Part shown: positions 1 to 10,722 of the stretch, piece after piece
Numbering within the stretch: position 1 is the stretch's first letter
How the letters are laid out: every line of letters begins with the position of its first letter
Assembly (NCBI GenBank): GCA_031772625.1
Contig: CM062818.1
Location: forward strand, 1,278,490,277-1,278,554,276
Length of the DNA: 64,000 bases
Reading direction: 5' to 3'
Source: Pinus tabuliformis
Taxonomy: Eukaryota > Streptophyta > Pinopsida > Pinales > Pinaceae
The notes under the pieces: model-generated
What the model saw: only the letters and a program-made list of their open reading frames with translations
Databases searched by the model: none
What the model was told of the DNA's origin: nothing
Made by a program: the position numbers and the translations under genes

Positions 1-40
1 ATAAATACAAAGGCATTTTCTATAAGTGACCCGGTCACAA

Positions 41-306
41 GTTAAAACCAAACAATATTTTATTGAAAAGGATTCCATCTAAATAACGAATCAAGAAAAA
101 GCATCCCACCTTCGTTCCGAGTCTATAATTTTCCAGCAAAATGACCAACTTAATATTTGTTGATCTCGTGAAGGTTAAAACCAAACAATATTTTATTGAA
201 AAGGATTCCATCTAATTGACGAATCAAGAAAAAGCATCCCACCTTCGTTCCGAGTCTATAATTTTCCAGCAAAATGACCAACTTAATATTTGTTGATCTC
301 GTGAAG
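41..306 (+). repeat. Tandem duplication, two 133-bp units
   Basis: Units 41-173 and 174-306 are nearly identical, with only a few differences near the middle. The unit starts GTTAAAACCAAACAATATT and ends at CTCGTGAAG. The duplication is recent compared with the A/B duplication that contains it, because copy B (57,150 onward) shows no matching doubling here. Confidence 0.9.
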
Positions 307-540
307 GATAATGCGAAGAAAAAAATTATACTTGTGGGGAAGTTGGCACCCGTTTTCAACGTCACTTTTAAAACAAGTTTTCTCTCACAAAACCCCCTAA
401 AGGATGGTTTGAAGAACAAAATTATGTTGGGGAAAAAGTTGCCCATCCTTTTCACTCTCTAAGATAAGGGATTTCCTCCCACAAAAGCGTGTGATTACTC
501 ATTGAACAAGACGCATTAAGTTGACAAGCAAGAATGCTAA

Positions 541-2352
541 GTATATTACTAGCAATTGTCCCAAAAGGTACAAAGAGAGGCCGATAAGATTATTAAATTG
601 GAATTGTTGAATTTTTCTAGAAGAGTTAATTGGTTTCTCGAAAACCTTGTTTTCTTGGATTGGATCATTGTGCAATTACTTTTCTTTAGATGTTTTGTTT
701 ATATCTATATTACAAAGAACACATTGAATGTCTTATTTCATTTTAGAGTAAGTTAATTACCCAAAATCAAGAAACCTCTATAGATGGCCAAGCATATACA
801 AAGAATACATCTCATTCATATGCAATACCAAATCCATCTTTTCTTTTCTCTAAGTAAAATTTCAAAAGCATGAACTATGTAGTGTCTAGTACTGAGGCAC
901 ATTCTCCATTTGGTTCTGAAAAAATCACGTGCCTAATCTTCCTAACAATATTTTGCACATCTCTATATGCCTTCCCCACCAGAAACACCAGTGTCTACAA
1001 GAAGAATACCTACAACAATATCTAAGGCCAATCATCCTTTCAGTGGTTGACGACGCCTTTCTAACATGGCCTATTCACTCAAATTTCAATCCCTATCTAC
1101 TTATATTTTCACCTCGCCATTATTATAAACCACATGTTCCATTGTGGGTAACACACTTTATGTCTAGTCATACACTAGTTTGGTCATCTTTGGTTATTAT
1201 AAGTCCTTTCATGGCTCTAAGGCTGCGTCAAGGTAGTTGTCGGGGTGGTGTGACAAGAGCATCCACTTCTTGATGTCGGTGTTTATTTGGCTAGAACTCT
1301 GTCACTTACCATTTTGAATCTATTCCACCTAAAGTGAGGAACAATATCCTTCAACAGGGAACAAGGGAATTTGGTGGCAGACCATATTTCTTTGATATTG
1401 AAATCATTGGAAACATCTTCAGGTGGACTCCCGAGCCTAGGAAGTTTCGCAAACGAAGACTTCACTTTCTCTATTTAGTGGCTTTGCACCGTCAACTCGA
1501 AACCAAGGCAACTCCAATGCTCATTTTCAAGTCATAATATTAGACTAATAGTCTATTATGTCACTTGGTCACTCACTTTCGTATCTGCTATGTTTAGTTC
1601 TCTTATGTTCTATGGCGATCCATATGTCTTAGAATTCTATATATGAACATTGTTTGGTTAGAATTCCCACCAAGCATCAATGCAAGTAATTGTCAATGGC
1701 TACATAATTAAACAATTTCCATATATTTTTTGATGTCCTTTTTGGCTAAACCTCGATGGAGGAGTAATGGTTGCTAAATCAAACTGTTAAAGGGACCCAC
1801 AAGGTTTTTGGGATAACATTTTCTCTTAACCTCTTTATTTAACTTTTTAACTCATAACAAAATATACTTCTTTAAAACACTTCTATTAAATTTTGTAAAT
1901 ACAAAACTAAAATTGTAAAATAAATAAATATTCATTTATTTATTTATTTTAATGATGTGAATAACCGCCATCATTATTAAAAAAAATAAAAAACAAAAAT
2001 TATATAAAACTTTACGCTTATGATAAACGAAAATAGTTATAATGATTCACTGGTAAAATTCAGCGTAATCGATTAAATCATCCTCTACTTAAATAGAAAG
2101 GGAACGAAGCACATATTAGAATACCACGAAATTAAATTAAAGTCGTTTTATTGTTTTGAAACCACACATTTTAGATATAAAGACAGGATCAAATAGCGCT
2201 CAATTTCAATTTTTTTCCCTTCCGAATTTAAATAACTTCCAATTTATACAAATAATTTTGTATAAATTCAACTAAAACATTTATAAACTCAGCTCAAACA
2301 TCATGCATCATACGAGTGATAAACATGTGTGAGAAGGTTCACCATCATGCAA
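541..2352. other. AT-rich stretch, no gene recognised
   Basis: This begins the block present only in copy A. Short open frames occur on both strands, but none resembles a known family. The part at 1,800-2,340 is strongly AT-rich, with runs such as repeated ATTT. Confidence 0.5.
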
Positions 2353-3120
2353 TTATTTACCGACATGGTTCCCCTTCAAACCTTCTAGGAAGCTCTTAAT
2401 GTTTATATCCGAAGATCCTCCTCTTCGCACCGGAGTCCTCGCATTGTCTCTTAGAGCCTCGACATTTTTCTTTACCTCCGTCCCCTCGTCACTGAACAAT
2501 TTTCTGATAGTTTTGGATATCTATTTCTTTAGTATCAGTCCGTTCCCACCATTCAATCTGTATCAAATTTTCCATTCATCGACCATGAGCTTGCTGTTGG
2601 TGAATTGATCCGCCCAAAATCGAAGCCCTACCATGGGAACTCCACCAGCTATGCTTTCAGGCATTGAGTTCCATCTGCAATGAGTAACGAATCCTGCAAC
2701 GGACGGATGGGATAACACTTGCAGCTGATTGCACCATGGAACAACGAGCCCCTGCCCTTTTATCTCATCCAGAAAACCATGGGGTAAGCTGTCTGAGACT
2801 GTTGAAGAGACTATGTCTGGACGAAGAGCCCGAAGGAACAACTGCCCGTTGTCCTTCAAAACCATCACTATTTCCTCCCGTTGAGCTTTAGTCACATGAA
2901 CCATACTCCCAAAGGAAACGTATAGAACCGAACGATTAGGCTTTGCATCCAGCCACTCGGAACAGTCACATTCTATCCAAATGCTCGTTCCAACTCTCAT
3001 GTCCTTGGAATGTTCACCGTTCAAAAAACCAGAGGGAAGCAACGGACCAACATGCAATACCGGAGGGTTCAAATTCACTTCCTTTCTTTCGAGATCGTCA
3101 AAAGAATTTCCAAGAACAAA
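2353..3120 (-). pseudogene. UDP-glycosyltransferase (family 1 UGT) C-terminal half, pseudogene
   Basis: On the minus strand one frame of about 256 codons encodes the C-terminal half of a plant family 1 UGT, an enzyme that moves a sugar from a UDP-sugar to a small molecule in the cytosol. Visible landmarks are VLHVGPLLPSG, SVLYVSFGSM, the start of the sugar-donor (PSPG) box at WCNQLQVLSHPS, then a changed core HCRWNS where the family has HCGWNS, and WADQFTNSK. Two in-frame stops interrupt it, TGA at 2,563-2,565 and TAG at 2,521-2,523. UGT-like sequence then continues (KTIRKLFSDEG, NVEALRDNA, SFLEGLKG) to a terminal TAA at 2,353-2,355. The acceptor-looking TGTGTAG just upstream of codon TTT at 3,120 suggests this is the second exon of a two-exon gene. 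No N-terminal half was recognised. Full UGTs are about 450-490 residues. A non-functional remnant is the best reading. Confidence 0.85.
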
Positions 3121-4100
3121 CTACACACAAAACAAACCACAACATCGAGTAGAACCCATTAGAGAATTTCAGGGTATCCAGCGAAGAGCGAACCCAATTA
3201 GAATTATGGGTATCCATACCAGTTTAAGGAAGAAACTATTGGTAAGAATCGATATATTGAGTTGGAATCAACCCGAGAGCCGAACAGCCAAAACTTTTGG
3301 TGAAATCCTGAGCCTTCTGACTGCCAGAACCCGCGTGTAGGTGAAACAATACCCCTGCAGTCCAAAAACATGAATTCAGTTACCATTTGTAGAAAGAAAT
3401 AGAGAAAAAAAAATATTTAACAACTCTTATCTAGAGAACAAAAACACATGTGTTTATGACAATTTGAAGGAAAATAAGCACCTGTCGGGTAATGGCCTGC
3501 AGATGGAGCTGAGATTTCTATCGTAGGAGAAGATGGAAGGTGACATAGGTTGAGGGGCCAATGTAGAACCCCTCGAACAACAACAAAATTCTGTTAAGTC
3601 AGATGGGTCTCGGCGGAATATAGTGAGCTCAACATAAATGCAAAACTGTGCCCAGAATAAACCACACCAGCGAGCGGAACACATTAGAGCAAGCAGAGAA
3701 TGGAAGTCAAATTTCGAAAAGCTCTTTACAGAGCTTCAAACCGCGGCTTTGGGGGTTTGGGGATTAAGTCTAAAGAGTTCGTGACACGTAATTTTAATGG
3801 GTGTATGAGGTATATAATTTAATACTAATTAGTGCTCGCCAAAAGTCAGGAAGAAGAATCGTGGTTGTCAAAAGTCAGGAAAGAAGAACAGCGACAACAA
3901 TTGGCAAACCAAAGAAACCGAAAAAGCGGTAAAAATATCTTCAAGAATAACATAAAAGAATGGGAAAAAGCAGTAAAAATATCTTTCCATGCTGGAAAAA
4001 GCAGTGACACTTCAAATCAACAGTTGAAAGTGTCTCACATCAAACTGAGCAGGATAAAAATGTTGACGAAAAAATTGATACATAGGAAGCCTTATAGGCC
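3121..4100 (-). other. Sequence upstream of the UGT pseudogene; possible intron remnant
   Basis: No UGT N-terminal half is visible. On the minus strand two similar segments occur, one ending at 3,121 and one near 3,650. Both begin around CTAATG and end in AG after a pyrimidine-rich stretch, so they look like a duplicated 3' splice region. Open frames here match no family I know. The right part (3,830-4,100) is purine-rich and contains small repeats of AAAGTCAGGAA. Confidence 0.3.
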
Positions 4101-4899
4101 TAAATATGCACATTATCGCCATCGCCATATCCGAGACCTAATTTGTTTTATGATATATATATATATATATATGAGATCCAAATTCGATCGCATCGAGAAG
4201 AAGAGGAAAGCTCGTACGATAACATTTCAGAAAGACATGATATAGTTAGTAGGAATGCAAGCTTTCAATATAGGGAAAGCGATGGAATAAGACAAGCAGG
4301 GACACGTGAATGAATATCATAGATCACCACAGTCCAAGCAGAAAGATATCAATTATCCGAGTGACACTACTCACTGATATTATATACTTATTATTTCCCA
4401 TTATCCATTGCGAATCAGCGTAAATACTCTGCATCCGAACATTTATACGTGCCACGAAATCAAAAATTAATCTATGCAGATTTGTTGATCTCCCTAGCTT
4501 GCCCACTCATAACATGACTTAGCTTCAATGAAGTTTCTCATTCCGGCTTAAAATTACCTTAAATACGCTGCATCTCAACTTTTTCTATGTACTCAAAATC
4601 AGGTCTGGCCGTGATGATTATTACCAGTAATACGTAGGGCAAAATATATCATATCACATTAACAGCAAACATCAAGATCTTTAGACTTTATATAAAGCTG
4701 ATAAAATAGTTGGCTTTGGTAATTCAAACTGAGATTCAGTCGATCAGATCAGAAGCTCGATAGCTCGCGTAAGTTGGCACTGTAAATCCTGCTATACAAG
4801 TCATCAGGGTGGGCTGTTTATGATACAAGCGAATACGGAGCTCCGCTGTAGTGATCTAAGGAAAATGTTGGAAATGGTACTACGCCATATTCGGTTTTG

Positions 4900-5064
4900 C
4901 CAACTAGTATGTGAAATTTCATTTCCGTCGGGAATAGAAAGGACGTCGTAGATGTTGTCAAGTCAGCGAGCCGTCATGCTACCCTTTAAAGAAAACTTGT
5001 ATCGCGATCCACCTGGACTGTACGGTAACATCAACGGCCACTCACAAACAGCTATTGCATATGC
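4900..5064 (-). pseudogene. Decayed 5' part of the Glu/Ala-rich protein gene (copy A)
   Basis: This aligns with the 5' part of the gene at 58,568-59,628 in copy B. The B start codon context ATGGCTACCGTTGAG corresponds here to ATAGCT followed by about 12 extra bases, so the start codon is gone. The downstream exon is missing because of the roughly 1-kb deletion between 4,670 and 4,672 relative to copy B. The stretch to its right, including a CACGTG at 5,076-5,081, is well kept in both copies. Confidence 0.5.
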
Positions 5065-6190
5065 TCACGAGGGTGCACGTGGCCTGTCGGCCAGCATGGA
5101 CAGGTTCAAAGTCGGCCTAATGTTTACAGATTTGAACTTGTTCTCTCTTCATAAACCATATTTCATATTTTTTTACTTTCCTTAGGTACATAGATATTTG
5201 TTTTCGTAGTGAAACATGGTATCAAACTATACTCATTATTTAAAAATATAGATTGGGTACTGAAATACTTTTTTCCCTTGAGGAGGGCTACCGCGGGTTT
5301 ATGAACAATGAGCGAAGACCCTTGACGAGGAATTACCGATACCACCTTACGCCTTGAGCCCCTCATCCCTGCCAATGACCATCCAATAAGCCACGTCAAG
5401 AGCTATAGTGAGATAGGAATCTAGAAGAGAGATGATATTGTGTTACTGAGGCCTTTAAGTCTTTTTATGGCTTATAAATGTAGGAGATGGAAGTGTAGTT
5501 GGTTAGTAATAGGATATTGAACAGGTCTGTATAGCTAGTATTTTTTGTTACTTAATTTAATTATTGAATTTTGAAAAGCATAAATTAATTAGTTTACTTC
5601 TTATAATCTATATATTGATTCATTATAAGGTTTAAAAAATAAGATTCTCTAATAGATGCATTTTTAGATATCAGAAATTATCATATTTCAAAATACCAGT
5701 TTTTTTAGATCTTGGAAAAAATTAAATAAATAAAATCTTATAATATAGTTTATTTTAAAAACATTTTAAATATTAGTTTATATAAAACTATGATTATATC
5801 ATATAATTAATATAGTTTAGGAGCCATAGATGTCTCAATCTAAATTTGAACCTCACCTAAGTATTATCAAAGTACCAATTCTTTTAGATTTCTTAAAAGA
5901 TAAAAATGGAAAAAAAAAAATTTAATAACTTTTTATAATATGATTTATGTTACTATTGTTTTTATTAAATACATTTTATGTATATATAACACAATTATTA
6001 TGTTAATTATAATATAAGTTAAGAGTGATAAAAAAATTAATATTAAGCTTTTATGATATGATATATGTTAAAAAATTTCATGTTAAAGTGTTTTTGTTTT
6101 TGTTTTGTTTTAGTTTTAGTTTTTTTTTTTATACATATGTATATAATGATATATAATAATAATCTAATTTGAAGTTACTATTAAGCTCAA

Positions 6191-6354
6191 CATAACTTGG
6201 TGTATGAGCCCATGGGGCTTTGGATTGACGGCGAATGGGTGCGCTCTTAAGGCACTCCTTGCGATAGGTCGCTGGTTCAAATCCCCCGTGGGTACTTAGG
6301 TTAGTCTTAACTAAAAAAAAGAAAACAAAAAAAAAACATAACTTGGTGCATGAG
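6191..6354 (+). repeat. 18-bp target-site duplication around a SINE
   Basis: CATAACTTGGTGTATGAG at 6,191-6,208 is repeated as CATAACTTGGTGCATGAG at 6,337-6,354, with one mismatch. The repeats sit exactly at the two edges of the SINE, the right one directly after its A-rich tail. Direct repeats of this length next to a poly(A) tail are the mark of LINE-driven insertion. Confidence 0.9.
6209..6336 (+). mobile_element. tRNA-derived SINE, complete
   Basis: This is a 128-bp element bounded by 18-bp target duplications. A box B-like promoter GGTTCAAATCC lies at 6,274-6,284, and a weaker box A-like TTGGATTGACGG lies near 6,220. The element ends in an A-rich tail broken by single G and C bases (6,313-6,336). 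SINEs of this kind are transcribed by RNA polymerase III and use a LINE's enzymes. Copy B appears to keep the empty site at about 60,820-60,860, so insertion followed the A/B duplication. I cannot assign a named family. Confidence 0.8.
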
Positions 6355-6552
6355 ACTCTTTTATTTTTTAGACAAGCCTGTGTACCAAATTTCTTTATTT
6401 GCAGAGCAAAATACTTTTGAATTTGAAGTTATAACCCTTATAGTGTATGAAACTTTATTATTTACAAAACAATTTTTTGTTCTATGGTACCATGTAACAT
6501 GGAGAGAATAAAATGGAAACATAGACAATTTTTGTACACTTTCCATTTTTTA

Positions 6553-7603
6553 TGATGATGATGATGATGGTGGTGGTTAATGTCTGCTAAGACTAAACAT
6601 TGGTCTATCAGACCTAAAGAAACAAATTAATTATTTTGATTTGAGATTTTATTCCTATGCTCAAAAAGCTTGGAGAGAAGCCTCCCGAGCTCACTATAAT
6701 TTTGACATTGTAAAAGGCTAGGAAGGTCAGTATTGTAACAAAGATTGTGAAACTGAGATCTAATGTGGTTGTAAGCATGGCACTATAAGAGGAAGTGGTT
6801 TTCATCCTCGATGTTCCTATTCTCACATATATGGCAGATCCTTTCCATCCATGGCATTTTAGGAACCGCCCAATGACCTGTTTCACTATGGAGCTCATGA
6901 GAATTCGTTCTAATCTTTGCTATATTAATTTTCTTCTTTGAGCTAGTTAAAATAAAGAGATACTTTTGATCTTTTAGGGTGGGGTTGATGACCTTCTTAT
7001 AATAGCATAATTTTATTTTAGCCGCTAAATCTTTCTCACACCACATTTTTTCTTTGAACATAGAAGTAACAATATCTTTAATGTTATTTATGTTTTGCAA
7101 TGCATCATTCTTGTTGATCTCCCAATAGTTTAACCAGGCCCTTGTGTCTTTATGCCACCCTCGATTGAGCCTTAGGTGGTTTTGGCTGGAATTTAAAGCT
7201 AGCTTAGGAAGTCTATGATCGTCTATGTTATTGAGTTTGTGCTTGTACAACAGAAACCTAATCATAGCTAGGCTCTCAATAACGGAATACTTGTTTCTAT
7301 AAGGAGAATAGGATAGGGTGTATTACTTTTAATTTTCAGGTTATAAGTTATAAAACGCTTCTGGATTTGCTCATTCTTTCTCCATGATTCTCTGGATATG
7401 CTGCAACCCCAAACCTCACAGCCATATAAGATAACAGGAGTGACTAAAGTTTCAAAGAGGAACTTCTTTTTATCCCACATTACAAGGCTTGTTGTTTTAC
7501 AATTATTTTCAAGACCAAAATAAGCTTTCCACCCCCATTAATCCTTTTCTCAATGCTATGGTTCTAGTTGAGCTTGTGATGAATATCAATTTCTAGATAC
7601 TTA
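6553..7603 (-). mobile_element. 5'-truncated LINE fragment (same family as 9,271-14,067)
   Basis: This is a minus-strand copy of the 3' part of the LINE at 9,271-14,067. It starts at its 3' tail, here (GAT)n at 6,553-6,570, and runs to a truncation near 7,603, which corresponds to about 13,020 in the long copy. It encodes the end of ORF2 after the reverse transcriptase, including LYGCEVWGC, the lysine-rich middle and the Cys/His end ICENRN...ENHFLL, in broken frames. It lacks the changed codon that gives a stop at 13,100 in the long copy, so it came from another, better source copy. The empty site survives in copy B at about 61,080, where TTTTTTATATAAATC is uninterrupted. Target duplication is at most a few bases. 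Confidence 0.9.
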
Positions 7604-7959
7604 TATATAAATAAAGCAATAATCACTATATTATTTTAATATGATGAGACAAAAAAACCAAAGATAATGAAAGAGCTTCAGAAATAGTTCCTAAATAAAT
7701 TTTGAGCTGAAATTAAAGTCTAAACATAAACATGTGATTTGATTCATGTTTAGGATAATATAGCATTTCGATTTTTAGCTCTTTCCCTTTGCTAATTAAT
7801 ATATTAGCAAAACCTTTTTGTTAAGTATTTGAGAATTTATTTATTTATTATTATTTTTTTAAAATATAATTGAGTTTAACATTTAAATTTTAATTTTTAA
7901 ATATTTTTTTATTGAAAATGAATTATTTTAGAATATATTTAATATATTTTTTATAAAAG

Positions 7960-8000
<41 letters not shown>

Positions 8001-8999
8001 CTTTTTATTATGAGAAACCATTAGAAATTTAATAAATATAAAAAAAAATTGAACTTATATAAAAAAAATTAATATTTCAAATAAAAATTATCTATATTAA
8101 ATTTTCAAAATAAAAAATTTTTAATATTTCAAATAAACGTTATCTATATTCGATTTTCAAAATAAAGATTTGTATCAATAGTTCGAATTTTTTTTATCAT
8201 ATCTCCTCATTAATTCTTTCAATCAAATTTAATAATATATATATAAATTTAATACTAAATATAAAAAATATTTTTAAAAAATCATTTATTATTATTCCCT
8301 ATAAATTCTCTGTTAAATTTAAAACACTCTTAAAATAAGCAATCATAAACCGTTGTAACTAAGAACTTAACAAAATCATTAAAATATTAACATCATATAT
8401 TTGAATAAAAACATATAAAATATTGACATCATATATTTAAATAAAATTTATGTTCTTATTGCATTCGAAAGTTACTTTCTTAATCAAAATTGACACAAGA
8501 AAATATAAAATATATTGATGCTTTAGTATGAGGGGCCCCCGATGGGGTGTTACTTGATAAATTTTGTCAGTCGGCGATATCCCAAAAATGAACCAAGCTT
8601 TTATTGTATGAAAATTTGGGTTACAATGTGAGGAAGTTCCGTATGTAAATTTTAACAGCATACATTTAATTCTTGTAACTTGAAGATGTTAATAGATTCA
8701 GTGTCATTTTGTACCGCTAGCACATTGAATGGAGGTGGTATTTCAGAGTTTATTAAAGTTCGGACAACACGTTTTACAGTGGTTGCCATGGGGCTGGTGA
8801 TGTGGTACTAAAAACATATGTTGCATCTGCAATTCGCAAATTGGTAAGATTATGAATAATTTTTTTTCTCTCTGATATAAATATTTTTTTTTTAACCACA
8901 TTGTAAATCGGTAACTGCCAGTCTTAATCTCTGGGAAACCCAAGATCAATCATCGTCGCTGACATTATAACACCAATAGTACATCCAACTACTTGCAAG
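7604..8999. other. AT-rich tail of copy A and unique sequence
   Basis: The part at 7,604-8,060 aligns with copy B at 61,081-61,540. An (AT)n microsatellite lies at 7,964-7,998. From about 8,340 no similarity to copy B is seen. The part at 8,500-9,000 is less AT-rich but shows no recognisable gene. Confidence 0.5.
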
Positions 9000-9175
9000 T
9001 CCATATACTAAGATCTTATAGTTTTAGCAAAGCGAGATTCTGGGGCTCCCAAGGTAGGGATGGCAAATCTGCTTCTCAAGCAACCACCACCGCAGGCCAG
9101 TGTACTCAATGAGATTTGAACTACCATCTCCCAGGTTTTGCTCAAGTAAACTTACCGTCAAACCACACATCACTG
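9000..9175 (-). mobile_element. Possible tRNA-derived SINE remnant
   Basis: On the minus strand a box A-like GGTTTGACGGTAAG (about 9,151-9,164) is followed about 42 bases later by a box B-like AGTTCAAATCTC (9,111-9,122). The box A-like word resembles that of the SINE at 6,209. No A-tail or target duplication is visible, so this is weak. Confidence 0.3.
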
Positions 9176-9270
9176 TATGATAATATAAACATTACTAAAT
9201 CCATTAGATTTTTTTTCTCAAACCCCAAACTAATTCACAATGAATGCCTAATGCCTTATACCCTACCACC

Positions 9271-9747
9271 ACAGAGAGTTCTGAGGCTCAGTGAAAGAGT
9301 TAAAAACATACTCTATATATTCTTCATTCTTCGGTGAAAGAGTTCTGAGGCTCGGTGAAAGACTTAAAAACATACTCTATATATTTTTTGCATATATTCT
9401 TCGGTGAAAGAGTACTCTATATATTCTTCGCTGAAAGAGTTAAACACGTACTTTATATATTCTTCGCATATATTCTTCGGTGAAAGAGTTCCGAGGCTCG
9501 GTGAAATATTTAGAAAACATACTCTATATATTCTTTACATATATTTTTCGGTGAAAGAGTTCTGAGGCTCGGTGAAAGAGTTAAACACGTACTCTATATA
9601 TACTTCGGTGAAAGAGTTTTGAGGCTCGGTGAAAAAGTTAAACACGTACTTTATATATTCTTCGCATACATTCTTCGGTGAAAGAGTTCTGAGGCTCGGT
9701 GAAAGAGTTAAAAACGTACTCTATATATTCTTCGCATATATTCTTTG
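9271..9747 (+). repeat. Tandem monomer array at the LINE 5' end
   Basis: About seven units of 57-73 bp share GTTCTGAGGCTCGGTGAAAG, GTTAAAAACGTACTC and TATATATTCTTCG. Unit starts are near 9,278, 9,342, 9,488, 9,559, 9,616 and 9,686, with a partial unit at 9,400-9,460. The array ends about 115 bp before the first start codon of the LINE. By position it looks like the LINE's 5' untranslated region and may act as its promoter. The second LINE copy here is truncated, so this cannot be confirmed within the window. Confidence 0.85.
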
Positions 9748-9861
9748 GTCTGCGGGCTGGGGTGGGCACGGGCGATCTGCAGTCAGGTTTGCTGATATCA
9801 GGTGCACACATTCCTTATCTTTTTCTTTTTCTAATACATATTTGCTCATATAATTTCAAGT

Positions 9862-10713
9862 ATGAATATTTCACCACAGTTACCAAAGATTACCAAGGGT
9901 AGACCTAGCACAGTTACTCTACAAGGCCTTTATGAGTATATAGAGTCTTTAGAGAAACGTAGAGAAGAAAGATAAGCCAAGCTATAAAAAGAGTTAGAAG
10001 CCATGCTGGAAAATAAATTTGCATCTCTTGAAGACACGATCCAAAAACAAATAGAAACTAAAATAGAAGTACTGGAGAATAAAATGGAGGCAATGGAGAC
10101 TAGATTGCAGGTTATAGAAAAACAAAACCAAGATACTAATCAACCATCCCAGCAAGGAGATGCTAATACTTTAGAGAGTCTTAAAATGAAATACATGATT
10201 AAAGAACTAGAAGAAAAAGTTAATAGCCGCCTCACCCTAAATAATGTGGTAGATAAATTCGATACCAAACCAATTAAAGATGAAATGAAAAAATTAATAG
10301 AATTAGACCACGAAGATAACAAAAGGGCCTTGAACCTTATAATCTTCGGTTTAAAAGAGGAAGTAGATGAGGATACTTTAGTTTTAACCCAGCCAGAATT
10401 ACATAATAGATTACAAATTGAAACAATGTGTCTCACAGAAGCAACAAGGTTGGGGAAATTAACCGAGAATAAAGGAACACTAATCCACATAAAGGTGAGC
10501 TCCACTGATCATAAGTACAACATACTTAGTAAAACGTCAAGTCTAAAAAGAACAGGAATATTCATAAATGAAGATCTTATTGCAAAAGATCAAGCAGAAT
10601 TAAGAAAGGAGGTTCAAAAGGTAAAAAACGATAGAAAGGAAGGAAAATGGGCAATAATCAAAAATAAAAAAGCCTTTATTCAAGATAGAAATAAAAAAGG
10701 TAGTAATCAATAG
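9862..10713 (+). pseudogene. LINE ORF1: coiled-coil and RRM-like nucleic-acid-binding protein
   Basis: The longest uninterrupted piece is 236 codons from 10,003. The same frame extends upstream to ATG at 9,862 (MNISPQLPKITKGRP), crossing two stops near 9,973 and 9,985, so the parent protein was about 283 residues. The part from about 10,003 to 10,330 is rich in Glu, Lys and Leu heptads and looks like a coiled coil. It is followed by an RRM-like and C-terminal pattern: ALNLIIFGLKEE, EATRLGK, IFINEDL and a basic end. In LINEs such proteins bind element RNA and form the ribonucleoprotein particle. No zinc knuckle is seen, unlike typical plant L1 ORF1. The stop is TAG at 10,711-10,713. Confidence 0.8.
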
Positions 10714-10722
10714 AAACTAAAC

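Larger units (their letters stand above)
1..8330 (+). repeat. Segmental duplication, copy A
   Basis: By eye this stretch aligns in blocks, in the same orientation, with 57,150-61,560. Matching blocks are 300-540 with 57,300-57,510, 4,100-4,650 with 57,660-58,190, 4,670-5,270 with 59,255-59,880, 5,780-6,100 with 60,200-60,460, 6,360-6,550 with 60,850-61,080, and 7,604-8,060 with 61,081-61,540. Copy A has extra material against copy B: a block at about 541-4,100, a SINE and a LINE fragment. It lacks about 1.06 kb present in B at 58,190-59,250. The homology may start left of the window. The copies are clearly old, with many substitutions and indels. Confidence 0.85.

Noticed and set aside
929-1273. 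114-codon open frame on the plus strand
   Set aside because: No family resemblance, no splice context, and competing frames of similar size on the other strand.
3832-4245. 137-codon open frame on the plus strand
   Set aside because: It crosses the junction of the copy-A-only block with the duplicated locus and runs through a TA microsatellite. Lysine/arginine bias follows purine-rich DNA. Not a gene.
9629-9902. Short plus-strand frames in the monomer array
   Set aside because: They are translations of the 57-73 bp repeat and end before ORF1.
10140-10505. 121-codon minus-strand frame within the LINE
   Set aside because: Antisense shadow of ORF1; its composition mirrors the Glu/Lys-rich sense strand.
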